Source: Cephalopachus bancanus (Eukaryota > Chordata > Mammalia > Primates > Tarsiidae). From it: 64,000 nt of DNA. Positions 22,715 through 34,083 of this stretch are shown here, piece after piece. The first letter of the stretch is position 1; each line of letters begins with the position of its first letter. The DNA lies in assembly GCA_027257055.1 (NCBI GenBank), contig JAPVLO010000886.1:1-64000 (forward strand), read 5' to 3'. Made by a program: the position numbers and the translations under genes. Under the pieces are notes generated by a model. It ran no database searches. It saw nothing but the letters and a program-made list of their open reading frames with translations, and had not been told where the DNA came from.

Positions 22715-22975
22715 ATAGGCTCAAGCTAGGCTGTCTGGGTTTGAAGTGTTCCTCCTTGACACTTTCTGACTGTGTGACTATGGACAAGACAACTAATCAT
22801 TTTGTGCCTCATTTTCTTCATTGTTTAAAAAGAAGACAATTATAGAACTTATCATAGGGTAGTTAACTTAAGTACCAGAAAAGTAGATTATAAATCCTTC
22901 AAGTGTAATACATATTGTGGCATATACAGTTTTATATTCTCAGTAGCCTGGATAGTGCCTAGCAAACATAGTAAG
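22715..22975 (+). mobile_element. MIR SINE
   Basis: Ordered matches to the tRNA-derived MIR consensus: 'gtctgggtttgaa', 'actttctgactgtgtgact', 'acaagacaacta', 'cctcattttcttcattgt', ending near 'agtgcctagcaaacat'. The core is well preserved for an element of this age. Confidence 0.85.
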
Positions 22976-22984
22976 AAAATAACA

Positions 22985-24780
22985 AATATTTTGAATAAAA
23001 CTAAATGTTCTATTGTGTGTTGAAAATTGATTATAATTCTCTTGCAATTTCTGGTCCAGATTACACTGAAGTCCCATATGGCATCAAGTTGGACTAAGTC
23101 TGCTGGTTTATGTCCAAGTGCAATAAATATTTGTTGAAAGAACTGTCTAGCATGGTGCTCCCTTTGTGTCTTTTTGTATCAGCCTCATTAGATGATTTTT
23201 TAAATGAAATAAATGTTCAAAAATTAATTTATACACATTTATAGTCCATGAAAATTGGCATTCCACAAATTCTATAGAACCAAATCATGAGTTAAAGGAT
23301 GGAGGATTGGAGGGATGGATGGACAGAAAGATAGGTAAACAGATAAATCATAAGACATGTAGTTTGAGAACATTATTACTCATTCAATTCTAAGTACTAA
23401 ACCAAAAAGATACTTTTTCTAGTTCTTCTCCCTTTCTTAACTAGCATATAATAAATCTTTTTGTCCTAACGTCTCTCTCATTTCTATTTACCCAGTGTTG
23501 ATTTACAATTGTCATTGCTTCTCTTTACTATTGGAAATTAAATGATTAAAAATGTTTTTAAACTTCTTATGTTAAAAGGCATTGATATTTTAAAAGAAAA
23601 TGTTTCTGTATGAGAAATATTCCAGCAATGATTTTAAACACAGCATACTCTAAATTCCAAGATGGTGGGAATGTATTTATATATTAATTTGGTGTTTACT
23701 ATTTGTAGTCAAAAACAAGATATCATTAATCATTGAAATACATGCTTATGGGTAGATGACATTCTTATTTTTACTGTACTAGTAATGATGTAGTGAAAAA
23801 TATACAAATATACATCCCTTTATTGAGCTGCATGGGAAGATGTGAAGGTGTGTGGAATTTCATTATCAAGATTGGAGAATATTGATCACCATAAATCCCC
23901 AAAGAATCAAATGACTGTTAGGGCAAGAGTTTCTGAAACTGAGGTATATTCAAATTTGGCAAAGTGTTAGAGTGATCCTGGATTAAAAAAAAAAAAAAAA
24001 AGCAACCGAAAACCAAACCAAAACAAACAGAAAAACAACCTTAGTCATTCAGGTTAATAACAAAAAGAATATATTTGATAGTGTTAATGGTTGCACAACT
24101 CTGTGAATATACTAAAAAACTAATGAATTGTGCATTTTAAAAGACAAACTGTGTGGTTACTTGAATTATATCTTAGTAAATCTGGTAAAGTACTCATACA
24201 GATAATTTTAAAAGTGTAAATGCCATTCTGAACACTTTCAATTCAACTATCATACAATATAATATATTTCTTAGTCTCCACCCAGCTTCAACAAAAGCTG
24301 CTACATGCATACTGAGGAGTACCAAAGAGGTATAACTGTTCCCATTCTTTCCTTCAATTTGCTCCTCAAATCATTCTCATCTCCTTAGTAACACAGAAGA
24401 GTTGTAATGAGTATCCCATCTCTATTTTTCCTACTTTACTAAGCCTGCATGTTTAACTAGTATGATCCAACCCTTGGTTTAAAATTTAGATTTCTTGTGA
24501 TTAAAGAAACTATAGAAGATACAGATTAAAGCAAGTTTACTTGGTTATTTGTGGGCGTGACCAAGGGAATTTTCCAACTGTGCCCTGCCTGATGATTGGC
24601 TCTCAATCACAAACATACGGAGTAGACTACAGTAGGAATGTTGGATAAGAGTTATTCTAACAGTTTTTTTGTTTTATTTTGTTTAACTTTTTGTAGCTTT
24701 GAAATTGGAGCAGGCCTTGTGAAAGGTTCTCCAGGTTTTTGAATTTTCCTATTGCCTCCTACAACCCTGATTTTTTATTA
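22985..24780. other. Unique-looking A+T-rich DNA
   Basis: Contains an 18-base A-run at about 23984-24001 without a recognisable retroelement before it, and a short GGAT-rich stretch near 23300. Nothing else recognised. Confidence 0.45.
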
Positions 24781-24794
24781 AATTAAATTAAATA

Positions 24795-25035
24795 ATTTTT
24801 TTATTTAGAATTTTTGGGATACATGTGAGGATTTGTTACATAAGAAAATTTCATGCAAGTAAGGTTTGGGTGTCTAGTGAGCCCTCTCTCCCCTTGTTAG
24901 TGGACATGGTACCCAATGGATGGTTGTGTGCCCCTTATTCCTCCTCCCTCCATCTTCCCGTTAACAATGTTCAGTGTCTTTGTTCCTTTCTTTGTGCTTG
25001 CATACCCAATATTTATGGCCCACTTCTGAGTTAGA
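24795..25035 (-). mobile_element. Old L1 3' UTR fragment
   Basis: Antisense L1 3' end: 'agaatttttgggatacatg', 'ggatttgttacata', 'gtacccaatgg', 'cctcctccctcca', 'atatttatggcccactt'. More like the general mammalian L1 3'UTR than the subfamily of L1 A/B. Confidence 0.8.
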
Positions 25036-25039
25036 ACAG

Positions 25040-25345
25040 GCAGTATTCATTACACATTGATTACTACACTGAATGATACACCCTCCAACACCATGACAGT
25101 TCTGACCTGGCCCATTTATAGTAATAAATTGAATGACACTCCAATTCCAGGAATTGCCCACACAATTCTTGGAAAAATCCACCCCTTTAATAGAATATTT
25201 TAGCCTTTCATTATTATAGCTCACAATAACCACAAGCCAACGACCCTGGCGCTACATTTCTTGTGTTTACCCACACTTCACTCTGGAGTGTGTACTATTT
25301 GATTGTTTTCACTTTTAATTTTAATAAATTCACTAACTGACTTAC
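25040..25345 (+). mobile_element. ERV1-type LTR fragment
   Basis: The order of blocks (caccatgacagttctgac, then ccaattccaggaattgccca, then tggaaaaatccacccc, then an AATAAA near 25321) matches mammalian class I endogenous retrovirus LTRs that I know but cannot name with certainty. There are no coding regions. It would be an ancient solitary LTR without a visible partner, followed by a 20-base A-run at 25347-25368. Confidence 0.6.
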
Positions 25346-25369
25346 CAAAAAAAAAAAAAAAAAAAAAAA

Positions 25370-25442
25370 GAAGAGGGGCAAACCCCTTGGGTATCCTCCC
25401 ACTGTGGGAGCTTTTTGTCCTTTCAATAAATCCTGCTTTTTA
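25370..25442 (+). mobile_element. Second LTR-like piece (R region)
   Basis: The stretch 'tcctcccactgtgggagctt' followed by 'cctttcaataaatcctgctt' resembles the polyadenylation-signal region of class I ERV LTRs. It lies just past an A-run that follows the previous LTR piece, so the two may be a mosaic or independent. Short, so low confidence. Confidence 0.45.
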
Positions 25443-25449
25443 AAAAAAG

Positions 25450-26848
25450 GGACTACAGGTGGTACATTATTTTTCAAAACTGTTAAATACTGCAGAAAAA
25501 AACAAAGGAAATTTTTATAATGGTCCAATTTTAAATTATTGTAGGTAAGGGAGTTTTGTTAGAATGGTATGAGAAAGGGTGATACTGTGTCTTTGAAATG
25601 ATTTGTTTTACAAAGAATGTATAAACATGCTGATTTTCAAGTCTGCATTGATTAATTTGCTCTTTTAATGTACTATAAAATCACAGAGGATCAAAAAATC
25701 ATGGAGAAGATATCATTAAGTTCCAAAAAAGAAAAACAAATAGAAAACATCATATGTGTAGCGCAGTTATAATTCTCTAATTCGTTCTTTCTCTCTGTCA
25801 ACTTACTTCTTCATTTTTACTAAGGCAAGTTACACAGAGTAGACACTAAACTCCCAAACACACATACATTTTTAAAAATTCTAATCAACCTGGCGGGTAT
25901 AGATTTGTCTGCAATTTACTTAATTTAATTTTTTCTTTCCAAACAATAGCAAACATTATATGTTAGCGTCATCAATTTTCAGATATATTCTATATACTTG
26001 TAAAATATTTGATCTTCATCATATTTTTAATTTTTATTCTCTGAAAACATATCACTTTCTCTAGAATTCTTAGTTTTTCTTCCTTTCTATCTAGTCTCCC
26101 TGAGGTTAATGCTATCAACATTTTATAAAGTAAGATTTCATTACTTACTACTTACTTTTTGGTTGAATTACAGTAAAAAAATAAATCTCAAAAATGAGTT
26201 CATTATATTTTTACTGCTGAAATTAGACACAGAAATATCTCTCCACTATAAAAAAGACCTGTAAATATTTAGTTTATTAATAAACGTTCATTGAATGCCA
26301 AACACATCTTTTACTTTCAGAAGTTCATATTTCACATGCAATAATGTTAATTGTCATACTGTTCATGTATTTACATCCTTAAGTTGTCATATGAAGAAGC
26401 TATTAGAAGCTATTTTATTACATTTTAGGTGTTTCTGAAATCACCTGACTGTGCTTTATTGCATTAGCAGAAGACAATTTATATTTTATTGGCATATGAA
26501 TGCATGCTTTAGAGGCATCATGAAGTACAAGGCATCAAACCACATTAGCTCAACAGACAGCAGCATGATAATAAACCCTAGAGTGCCAAAGTATTAGTTT
26601 TAAAAAAAGCTATAAAATTGACTCTAAAGGAGATTTTTAAGATGCTTCATTCTTCATAGTGATTATTTATAATTACTTATCTATAACTTCTGTAATTCTT
26701 AAAAATACACAATACTATGATAAGGAATGTTCTAAAGATCATCACACCCTAAGAGGTTAAAACTATCTTTTTATGGCTATTATTGCTATTATTGTTCCGA
26801 TAAGGAGTAGCAGAGGAACTAGCAATGAATTGAGAATTTAATATCTTT
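25450..26848. other. Unique-looking A+T-rich DNA
   Basis: No recognised repeat or coding exon. Confidence 0.45.
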
Positions 26849-26888
26849 TAAATATCATACTGAGTGTTGTCACCCGTACTTACTTTTC

Positions 26889-27182
26889 TTTCTTTCTTTT
26901 TTTTTTGAGTTGGAGTCTCACTCTGTTGCCCAGACTGAAGTAGAGTGGCTCCTGGCCACTGCAGCTTCGACCTGTTGGGCTCCAGCGATCCTTCTGCCTC
27001 AGCCTTCCAAATAGCTGGAACTACAGGCGCGAGCTACCATGCCCAGTTAATTTTTTGACTTATTATAGAGATGAGGTCTCGCCAAGTTGCCCAGGTGGGT
27101 CTCAAACCCGCGGGCTCAGGCAATCCACTCACTTAAGGCCTGCCAAAGCATGGGATTACAGGCTGAGCCACCAAGCCCGGCT
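26889..27182 (-). mobile_element. Alu-type dimeric SINE
   Basis: Antisense dimer flanked by a 13-bp duplication gtacttacttttc (26876-26888 and 27183-27195). Somewhat diverged from the other copies. It is inserted at the edge of the MIR relic that continues at 27196. Confidence 0.95.
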
Positions 27183-27195
27183 GTACTTACTTTTC

Positions 27196-27330
27196 AAAAT
27201 ACTTGAGTTTATTACTGTTATCCTCATTTTTCAAATGAGGAAATGAAGGCACAAGAATAATAAGAAACTTGGTCAAGGTCACAAATTTCATGCTTAGTAG
27301 AACATAGGCCAATGCTCATGTATTCCTGAT
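27196..27330 (-). mobile_element. MIR SINE relic
   Basis: The antisense MIR core is readable: 'ttattactgttatcctcatt', 'caaatgaggaaatgaaggc', 'acttggtcaaggtcacaaat', 'catgcttagtagaacatagg'. The SINE at 26889-27182 inserted beside or within it. Confidence 0.8.
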
Positions 27331-27334
27331 TCCA

Positions 27335-27778
27335 TTTCACAGACAACCATATAATTAAAAATGTCTAACTTTTCAACACTCAACATAGCTGTGAAGATAA
27401 TTTGAAGTGTGCCAAGAGTTTAATAAATGCCTCATTGTTTGCTAAATTATTTACAAGTTGTAAATTTGGCTTAGGTTTATCTCTTAATGTCTACTTTGAG
27501 CCTAGTAGAAAAGCAATGTAAATTTGCCAAGGAGTGGGCAAAATAAATGTTCTTGTCACTTACCAATTGTGCAACCTTTTTGGTCTCTTTATTATTGAAG
27601 TGTCTCTTGGGAATGATATATGCTCAACTCACAAGGTTTTGTGGGAATCCAATGAGACATTTCATGGGAAAACTTTTACTTCATCATTCAGAGCCTCAAC
27701 AGTAATACATTTATACTTTATTCCAAGTTTAATTTAGGCATTACTTCTCCAGAAGTTCAAGTAAGAGACACTTGGAAT
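27335..27778. other. No recognised feature
   Basis: A+T-rich; the open frame at 27534-27737 has no family motif. Confidence 0.45.
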
Positions 27779-27793
27779 TAAAAAGTAACTGCA

Positions 27794-28457
27794 GAATAAT
27801 TTATGTTCCTCTGGGTATATTCCCAGGAGAGGGGTTGCTGGATCATATGGAAGGTCAATTTTTAGTTCTTTTAGAAATTGCCACACTGCTTTACATAAAG
27901 GGTGAACTAGCTTGCCCTCCCACCAACAGTATAGAAGCTTTCCTTTTTCTCCATAGCATTTGTTACTTTTTTATTTATTAATGATAGCCATCCATTGTAT
28001 GTTTATTGCTGCACTATTCAGCAAAAACATAGAACAATCCCTAATTGCCCATCAAAAGTGGACTGGATAAAGAAAATGTGGAACATATACAAGATGGAAT
28101 ATTATACAGCCATAAAGAAGAACAAACTCATGCATTTGCAGCAAATTGGATGGAGATGGAGACCATTATTCTAAATGATCTATCACAGAAAGAAATAAAT
28201 GAATACTGCATGTTCTCACTCATAAGTGGGTCCTAAGCAATAACTGCATTCACACAAGGGAGCAATCAGCAGTCGCTGGGCACTGCTAGATGAGAGAGGA
28301 AGGGAGGAGGGCAAGGGATATGTGATAACACAAAGGATACCTGATCCACTACCAGGGGGAGTGAAGGCCAGTTAGAAGCCCAAACTTCACCTGCATGCAG
28401 CTTACTTACGCAACTAATGCTCACTTGTATACCACATTTCTATAATAAAAAGATTTT
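27794..28457 (+). mobile_element. L1 with 5' inversion (twin-primed)
   Basis: From 27794 to about 27990 the + strand is antisense to L1 ORF2 C-terminal sequence ('ctctgggtatattccca', 'ggattgctggatc'-like, 'gccacactgcttta', 'tcccaccaacagt'). From about 27993 to 28457 it is sense L1 running through the ORF2 end and 3' UTR into a short AATAAAAAG tail. The inverted part comes from immediately upstream of the sense part, as expected for twin priming. A possible imperfect duplication, taaaaagtaactgca at 27779-27793 and ttaaaagttaacttca near 28459-28473, flanks it. Confidence 0.85.
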
Positions 28458-28474
28458 TTAAAAGTTAACTTCAA

Positions 28475-29084
28475 TGTAATTTTTAATTTAGCCTTTGAAA
28501 TTGAAAACAGAACCAATTGCAATCATCTTTAAAGGAAACCAGTTGATCAAAAGAAATTATCAGTGTATAAATATATACTCTAGAGAAAAGGAGTTTGCTT
28601 TTCTTTTCTCATTTTTTTTTCTTTTACTTGTTGTTTCTGGATTAACACTTCTTCCCAAGTAGAAGAAGGAGCTTGTTTTTCAATGAATATGGAATATCTA
28701 TTGTGTGAGTATCTAGGGCATTTACCTGGTATTCTGAAAGACTGAAATTCCTATTACGGAAAAAGAACACCCATTGTTTGGGTAACCAGAGCATTTACCT
28801 TGAATTCTAACAGTCTGAATGTCCTAGTCTAGAAAAGACACAGTGGAATTTTTAAGTATTCATCATCACTTTAACTTCTCTTATAAGAAAGTAGACATGA
28901 AGATCAAATAAGAACTATAGAGGTATGTTGCCATGACATATCGTGGTAAATGAGCCTAAATAAAATTTGAACTGGGTTTCTTTATTTTACTTTGATTTAT
29001 ACTACTGCTTGATACATATAAGTTTACTGTCTGCAAGACTATTTCATTACTATGTTTCTCCTAGAGAAAGAGTAATTTTTTTAT
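28475..29084. other. No recognised feature
   Basis: A+T-rich. The phrase 'gcatttacct.g.attctga' recurs about 80 bp apart (28719-28737 and 28792-28812), so a diverged local duplication is possible. Confidence 0.4.
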
Positions 29085-29307
29085 TAAACATATTTTTTGT
29101 TATAAAATTGTGGGGTACAGTTAAGGGTTAGGTATACAAATGTGCATGGTTCAGGCTCCCTTGTTAATAAGGGGTGAATCCCTGTCCCCAGACAGATATT
29201 GACTACCATTAATCCCACCTCCCTTCCCCTCCCTACCCCCCATATTTTCCCACCACTGTCAGTCCTTTTCTTATAGTATTACATCTATGATAGATGTTCA
29301 AGGTCCA
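29085..29307 (-). other. L1 B 3' UTR and tail
   Basis: Antisense of the L1 3'UTR: 'gtggggtacagttaagggtt' (29111-29130) and the C-rich 'ccttcccctccctacccccc' block at about 29223-29242, the complement of the purine-rich tract in L1 A. The tail is a degraded T-rich run. Confidence 0.85.
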
Positions 29308-32300
29308 CTATATGAGTGAGAACATGTGATACTCAGATCATTGTTTCTGTGATAGATCACTCAGTATTATAGACTCTAGCTCCATCCAGGTTGCTGCAAA
29401 ATTCATGATTTTGTTCTTTTTTATGGCTGCATAGTATTCCATCGTGTATATATACCACATTTTTTCATCCAGTCCTCTTTTGATGGAAAGCGTGGTTGGT
29501 TCCAGGTTCTTCCTATTGTGAACAATGCTGCGGTAAACATTTGTGTGCAGGTATCTTTTTGATAGAGTGATTTGAGTTCTTCAGGGTATATTCCCAGTAG
29601 GGGGATTGCAGGGTCATATGGGAGGTTGATGTTTAGCGCTTTTAGGAATCACCACACTGCTTTCCACAGACGTTGCACTAGTTTACACTCCCACCAACAG
29701 TGTAGCAGTGTTCGCTTTTCGCCACACCCTCTCCAACAACTATTATTTTCTGAGTTGTGGATAATTGCCATTCTGACAGGAGTTAGGTGGTATCTCAGTG
29801 TGGTTTTGATTTGCATCTCCCTGATGATTAGTGAGGTTGGGCATTTCTTCATGTGTCTATTGGCTGCTCAGATGTCTTCCTTTGTGAAGTGTCTGTTCAT
29901 GTCTTTTGCCCATTTTATAATAGGGTTGCTTGTTTTTTTTTCTTTTCAGCATGTTGGAGTTCCTTGTAGATCCAAGATGTTAAGCCTTTGTCAGACCTGG
30001 AATTGGCAAATACTTTTTCTCAGTCTGTAGGCTGTCTCCCTGCTTTTTTGATGGTTTCTTTGGCTTTGCAGAAGCTTGCCAGTTTAATGAGGTCCCACTT
30101 GTCTATCTTATCCCTTATGACCTGTGGGTTTCGAGTTTTGTTCAGGAATTGGATGCCAGTTCCGATTTCCATGAGGGTATGTCCTTCATTTTCTAAGGTT
30201 CTTATGGCTTGAGGTTTTACTTTTAGGTCTCTGATCCATTTGGAGTTAACCTTTGTGCATGGGGATAGATAGGGGTCCTGTTTAAATCTTCTGCATGTGG
30301 TCAGCCAGTTTTCCCAGCACCATTTACTGAATAGGTTCTCCTCTTCCCAGTGATAGGTGGTGGAGGCTTTGTCGAAGATGAGTTGGTTGAGAAATTGAGG
30401 TTTTGCTTCTGGGATCTCAATTCTGTTCCATTGATCTATATGCTTGTTCCTATACCAATACCAAGCTGTTTTGATGATTGTAGCTTTATAGTAAAGTTTG
30501 AAGTCTGGCAATGTGATACCACCTGCTTTGTTTTTTTTTTGCTGAGGATTGTTCTGGCTATTCTTGGTTGTTTGTGTTTCCATATGAATTCCTGTGTTGT
30601 TTTTTCTAGGTCTGAGAAGAATGTTGCTGGTAATTTGATAGGTATTGCATTGAATCTGTAGATTGCCTTAGGTAAGATGGACATCTTCACAATGTTGATT
30701 CTTCCAATCCATGAGCATGGGATATTCTTCCACTTGCTTGTGTCATCTTTGATTTCTTTGAGCAGAGTTTTGTAGTTTTCATTGTAAAGGTCTTTCACAT
30801 CTCTGGTTAGGAAGATGCCAAGGTATTTCATTTTTTTTTGTGGCTATTTTGAATGGAATCGTGCTTCTTATTTGGGTTTCTCTTTGTTTATTATTTGTGT
30901 GAAGAAATGCGATTGTCTTTTGCACATTTATTTTATATCCTGAGACTTTGCTGAAGGCCTCTATCAGTGTAAGGAGGTTTTTGACAAATTCTCTTGGGTT
31001 TTCAAGGTACACAATCATGTCATTTGCAAAGAGAGATAATTTGACTTCTTTTCCTATTTGAATAATCCTGACTGCCTTCTCTTCTCTGATTGCTCTAGCC
31101 AGGACTTCCAATAATATATTGAACAGGAGGAGTGAGAGTGGGCATCCTTGTGTTGTTCCAGTTTTCAGTGGAAATGGTTCCAATTTTTGTCTGTTTAGGA
31201 GTATGCTGGCTGTGGGTTTCTCGTAGATGGCTTTTACTACTTTGAGGTATGTTCCCTGAATGCCTAGATGTAAAAGGGTTTTTATCAAGAAGGGGTGCTG
31301 GATTTTATCAAAAGTTTTTTCTGCATCTAATAATATAATCATGCGGTTTTTGTTTTGACATCTGTTAATGTATTTAATTACATTTATTTTTTTACGAATG
31401 CTGAATCAGCCTTGGCTCCCAGGGATGAAGCCCACTTGGTCATAATAGATGATTTTTGAGATGTGTTGTTGAATCCAGTTTGCTAGGATCTTGTTGAGAA
31501 TTTTAGCATTTATGTTCATCAAAGATATTGGCCTGTAGTTCTCTTTTTTTTGTTGGATCTTTACCTGGCTTGAGTATCAATGTGATGTTAGCTTTGTAAA
31601 ATGATTTGGGGAGAGTTCCATCTTTCTCAGTCACCTGGAATACCTTCAGCAGGATTGAAATCAGTTCCTTCTTAAATGTCTTGTAGAATTCTGCTGGAAA
31701 GCCATCTGGTCCAGGGCTTTTTTTTGTAGGTTGTTTTCTTATTACATAGTCAATTTCCTTGATTGTTATTTGTCTATTTCGGGTCTCAATTTCTTCTTGT
31801 TTCAACCTAGGTAGATTGTGTGATGACAGAAAATCCTCCATTTCCTTGAGGTTTTCAAGTTTGTTTCCATATAAGTGTACATAGTAGTCTCTGATGATAT
31901 TTGTATTTCTTCAGGGTCAGATGTGACTTCATCTTTTGTGTTTCTGATTGTGTTTATTTGGTTTTTTCTTTCTTTTTCTTGGTCAGTCTAGCTATGGGAC
32001 CATCGATCTTGTTTATCCTTTTGAAGAACCAGCTTTTTCTTTCATTGATTTTTTGTATTGTCTTTTTTCCTTCTATGTCCTGGATTTGGGCTTTTATTTT
32101 GTTGATCCTGATTCTTCTGCTCAAATTAGGGTTTTTGTGATCTTGCTCTTCCAGCTTCCTTAGGTGGCTTTTTAGGCTGTTAATTTGTGATCCTTCCATT
32201 TTCTTCATGTGTTTGTAGGGATATAAATTTCCCTCTTACTACAGTTTGTAAGGCGTCCCAGAGATTTTGGTAAGATGTTTCTTCATTTTCATTCGTTTCC

Positions 32301-33122
32301 AGGTATCTTTTGATCTCTGTTTTGATTTCATCATTGACCCAGGAGTTGTTTAGCATCATGCTGTTTAGTGACCATATCTTTGTGGGTTTTGGGGGAACCT
32401 TGTTGGTGTTAATGTTTATTTTTATTCCACTGGGGTCCGAGAAGGTGCATGGTAGAATTTTGGTCCTTTCAAATTTGCTTATGCTTGATTTATGGCCAAT
32501 TATGTGGTCGATCTTGGAATACATTCCATGCAGTGATGAGTAGAATGTGTATTCTCTGGTCTTTGGATGGAGTGTTCTGTAGGTATCAATTAAAATCCAT
32601 TTGGTCCAGAGTCACATTGAGGTTCCTGATCTCATTGCTGATTTTTTGTCCCGATGATCTGTCTAGGGTTGTGAGTGGAGTATTAAAGTCCCCAGTTATG
32701 ATGGTGTTAGAGTCAATATCCTTCTTTAGTTTTCCTAGGAGTTCCTTTATAATAGTTGATGCACCTATGTTAGGTGCATATATGTTTAGGATAGATATTT
32801 CTTGTTGATGGAGTGAACCTTTTATCATCATGTAGTGGCCCTCTGTATCTTTTTTAATTTTTGATAGCTTAAATTATATTTTGTCTGAAATTAGGCTCAC
32901 AACTCCTCCTTTCTTTTGTGTTCCTGTCACCTGAAAATGTGTTTTCCACCCTCTTACTTTGAGTCTGTGCATGTCCTTTCTAGTGAGATGGGTCTCTTGA
33001 AGACAGTATATTGTTGCCTGGTGATATTTTATCCATTTTGCCATTCTATGTCTTTTCAGTGGTGCATTTAGTCCATTCATGTTCAGCCTAATTATTGAAA
33101 TGTGAGAGTTCGTCCCTATCAT
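29308..33122 (-). pseudogene. L1 B ORF2 (endonuclease/reverse transcriptase), broken
   Basis: Same protein as in L1 A. Start M-I-G-T-N-S-H-I-S at 33122; stop TAG is the complement of 29308-29310. The endonuclease keeps Q-E-T-H-L, N-I-Y-A-P-N and the canonical G-D-F-N (about 32690). In the reverse transcriptase, the T-Q-G-C-P-L-S motif is near 31150. The catalytic F-A-D-D is F-A-N-D here: the codon at 31022-31024 reads AAT (Asn) instead of GAT, which would abolish catalysis even without other damage. The C-terminal region with [10 protein letters not shown] is near 29740. At least seven frame changes split it, for example near 32850, 32550, 32190, 31500-31420, 30830 and 30540. Confidence 0.95.
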
Positions 33123-33196
33123 AGAGTTCTTATGAAGTTGCTCTTCCACTTGGTTTATTGCCTTTCTTTTGTTTTTGGGGTTGGTTCATGTGTATT
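33123..33196 (-). other. L1 B inter-ORF spacer
   Basis: Seventy-four bases between the ORF1 stop and the ORF2 start, matching L1 A. Confidence 0.75.
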
Positions 33197-34083
33197 TTAT
33201 TCTTTTTCCTGTACTCTTGTGAAGAACGTTGTTCTTTTTTCCCCCTTTTCTTCTGTGTTTAGTACTTTCTTGAGTGTTTCATGTGGAAGTGGTTTGGTGG
33301 CAGCATAAGTTCTTAGGGATTGGATATCTGGGAAAGATTTTAATTCTCCCTTGCTGATGAAGCTTAATCTGGCTGGGTAGGTTATTCTTGGTTGAAATAG
33401 TTTAGCTTTTAGGACTTTGAAGATAAGGCTCCAAGCTCTCCTAGCCTGCAGGGTTTCTGTACATAAATCTGCTGCTATTCTAATTGGTTTTCCCTGGTAG
33501 GTGATCTGGCCTTTTTCTCTTGCTGCCTTTAGGATTTTTCTTTTATGCCTACTTTGTTTAGGCAAACTATTATGTGCCTGGGAGTTGGTTTTCTTATTTG
33601 TTGTCTTTCTGGGGTTCTGTGAATCTCTTGTGTTTGAGTCTTTGCATCATTGATTAGATAAGGGAAGTTTTCTTGAATGATCTCATGGAAGGTTTGTTCC
33701 AGTGTGGTCTCTATCTCTCTTTCTGCCTCAGGAAGACCAATTACTCTTAGGTTCTGTTTCTTGATGTAATCTCTCATTTCTTGAAGGTTTTTATCTGTCT
33801 TTTTGAGCTTGTTTTCTGTGTTTTTGAGAGTTTGGGTTAGTTCTATATTTTGATCTTCATGCTCTGAGATTCTTTCTTCTGCTTGGGTAATTCTGCTTTC
33901 CATGCTTATCAGTTTGTTATTTATTTCATTCACAGTATTCTTTATTACTGTTATCTCAGATATCAGCTCCTTTCTAGTTTCTTCTTGTGTCTCCTCAATT
34001 CTTTTTAATGTCTCCATTAATGTCTTGATATCTAGGTTTGTAGTTTGAGACCAGTCATTCTGGGGGCTCTTCATTGTTTGCAT
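33197..34083 (-). pseudogene. L1 B ORF1 (ORF1p), one frameshift
   Basis: RNA-binding chaperone of LINE-1. The start M-Q-T-M-K-S-P-Q at 34083 corresponds to M-H-T-M-K-S-P-Q in L1 A. The coiled coil covers about residues 30-110 (L-K-N-T-E-N-K-L-K-K type heptads). The RRM begins near I-K-K-Q-N-L-R-V-I-G-L-P-E, and the C-terminal domain reads A-A-R-E-K-G-Q-I-T-Y-Q-G-K-P and L-Q-A-R-R-A-W. Here the codon that is a stop in L1 A is Gln. A frameshift near 33545-33560, between G-I-K-E-K and I-L-K-A-A, breaks the frame. Length would be about 295 residues. Confidence 0.95.

Noticed and set aside
22457..22729. 90-codon frame with 'S-P-Q-P-P-K-G-A-G-L-Q-A-E-P-P' peptide
   Set aside because: This is antisense SINE sequence. 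The same peptide recurs in every minus-strand SINE copy here (49128-49448, 56301-56606, 59727-60200, 61363-62058), so it is not a gene.
29572..30030. 152-codon + strand frame near L1 B
   Set aside because: It is the reverse complement of L1 B ORF2; the mirrored frame is present opposite L1 A as well.
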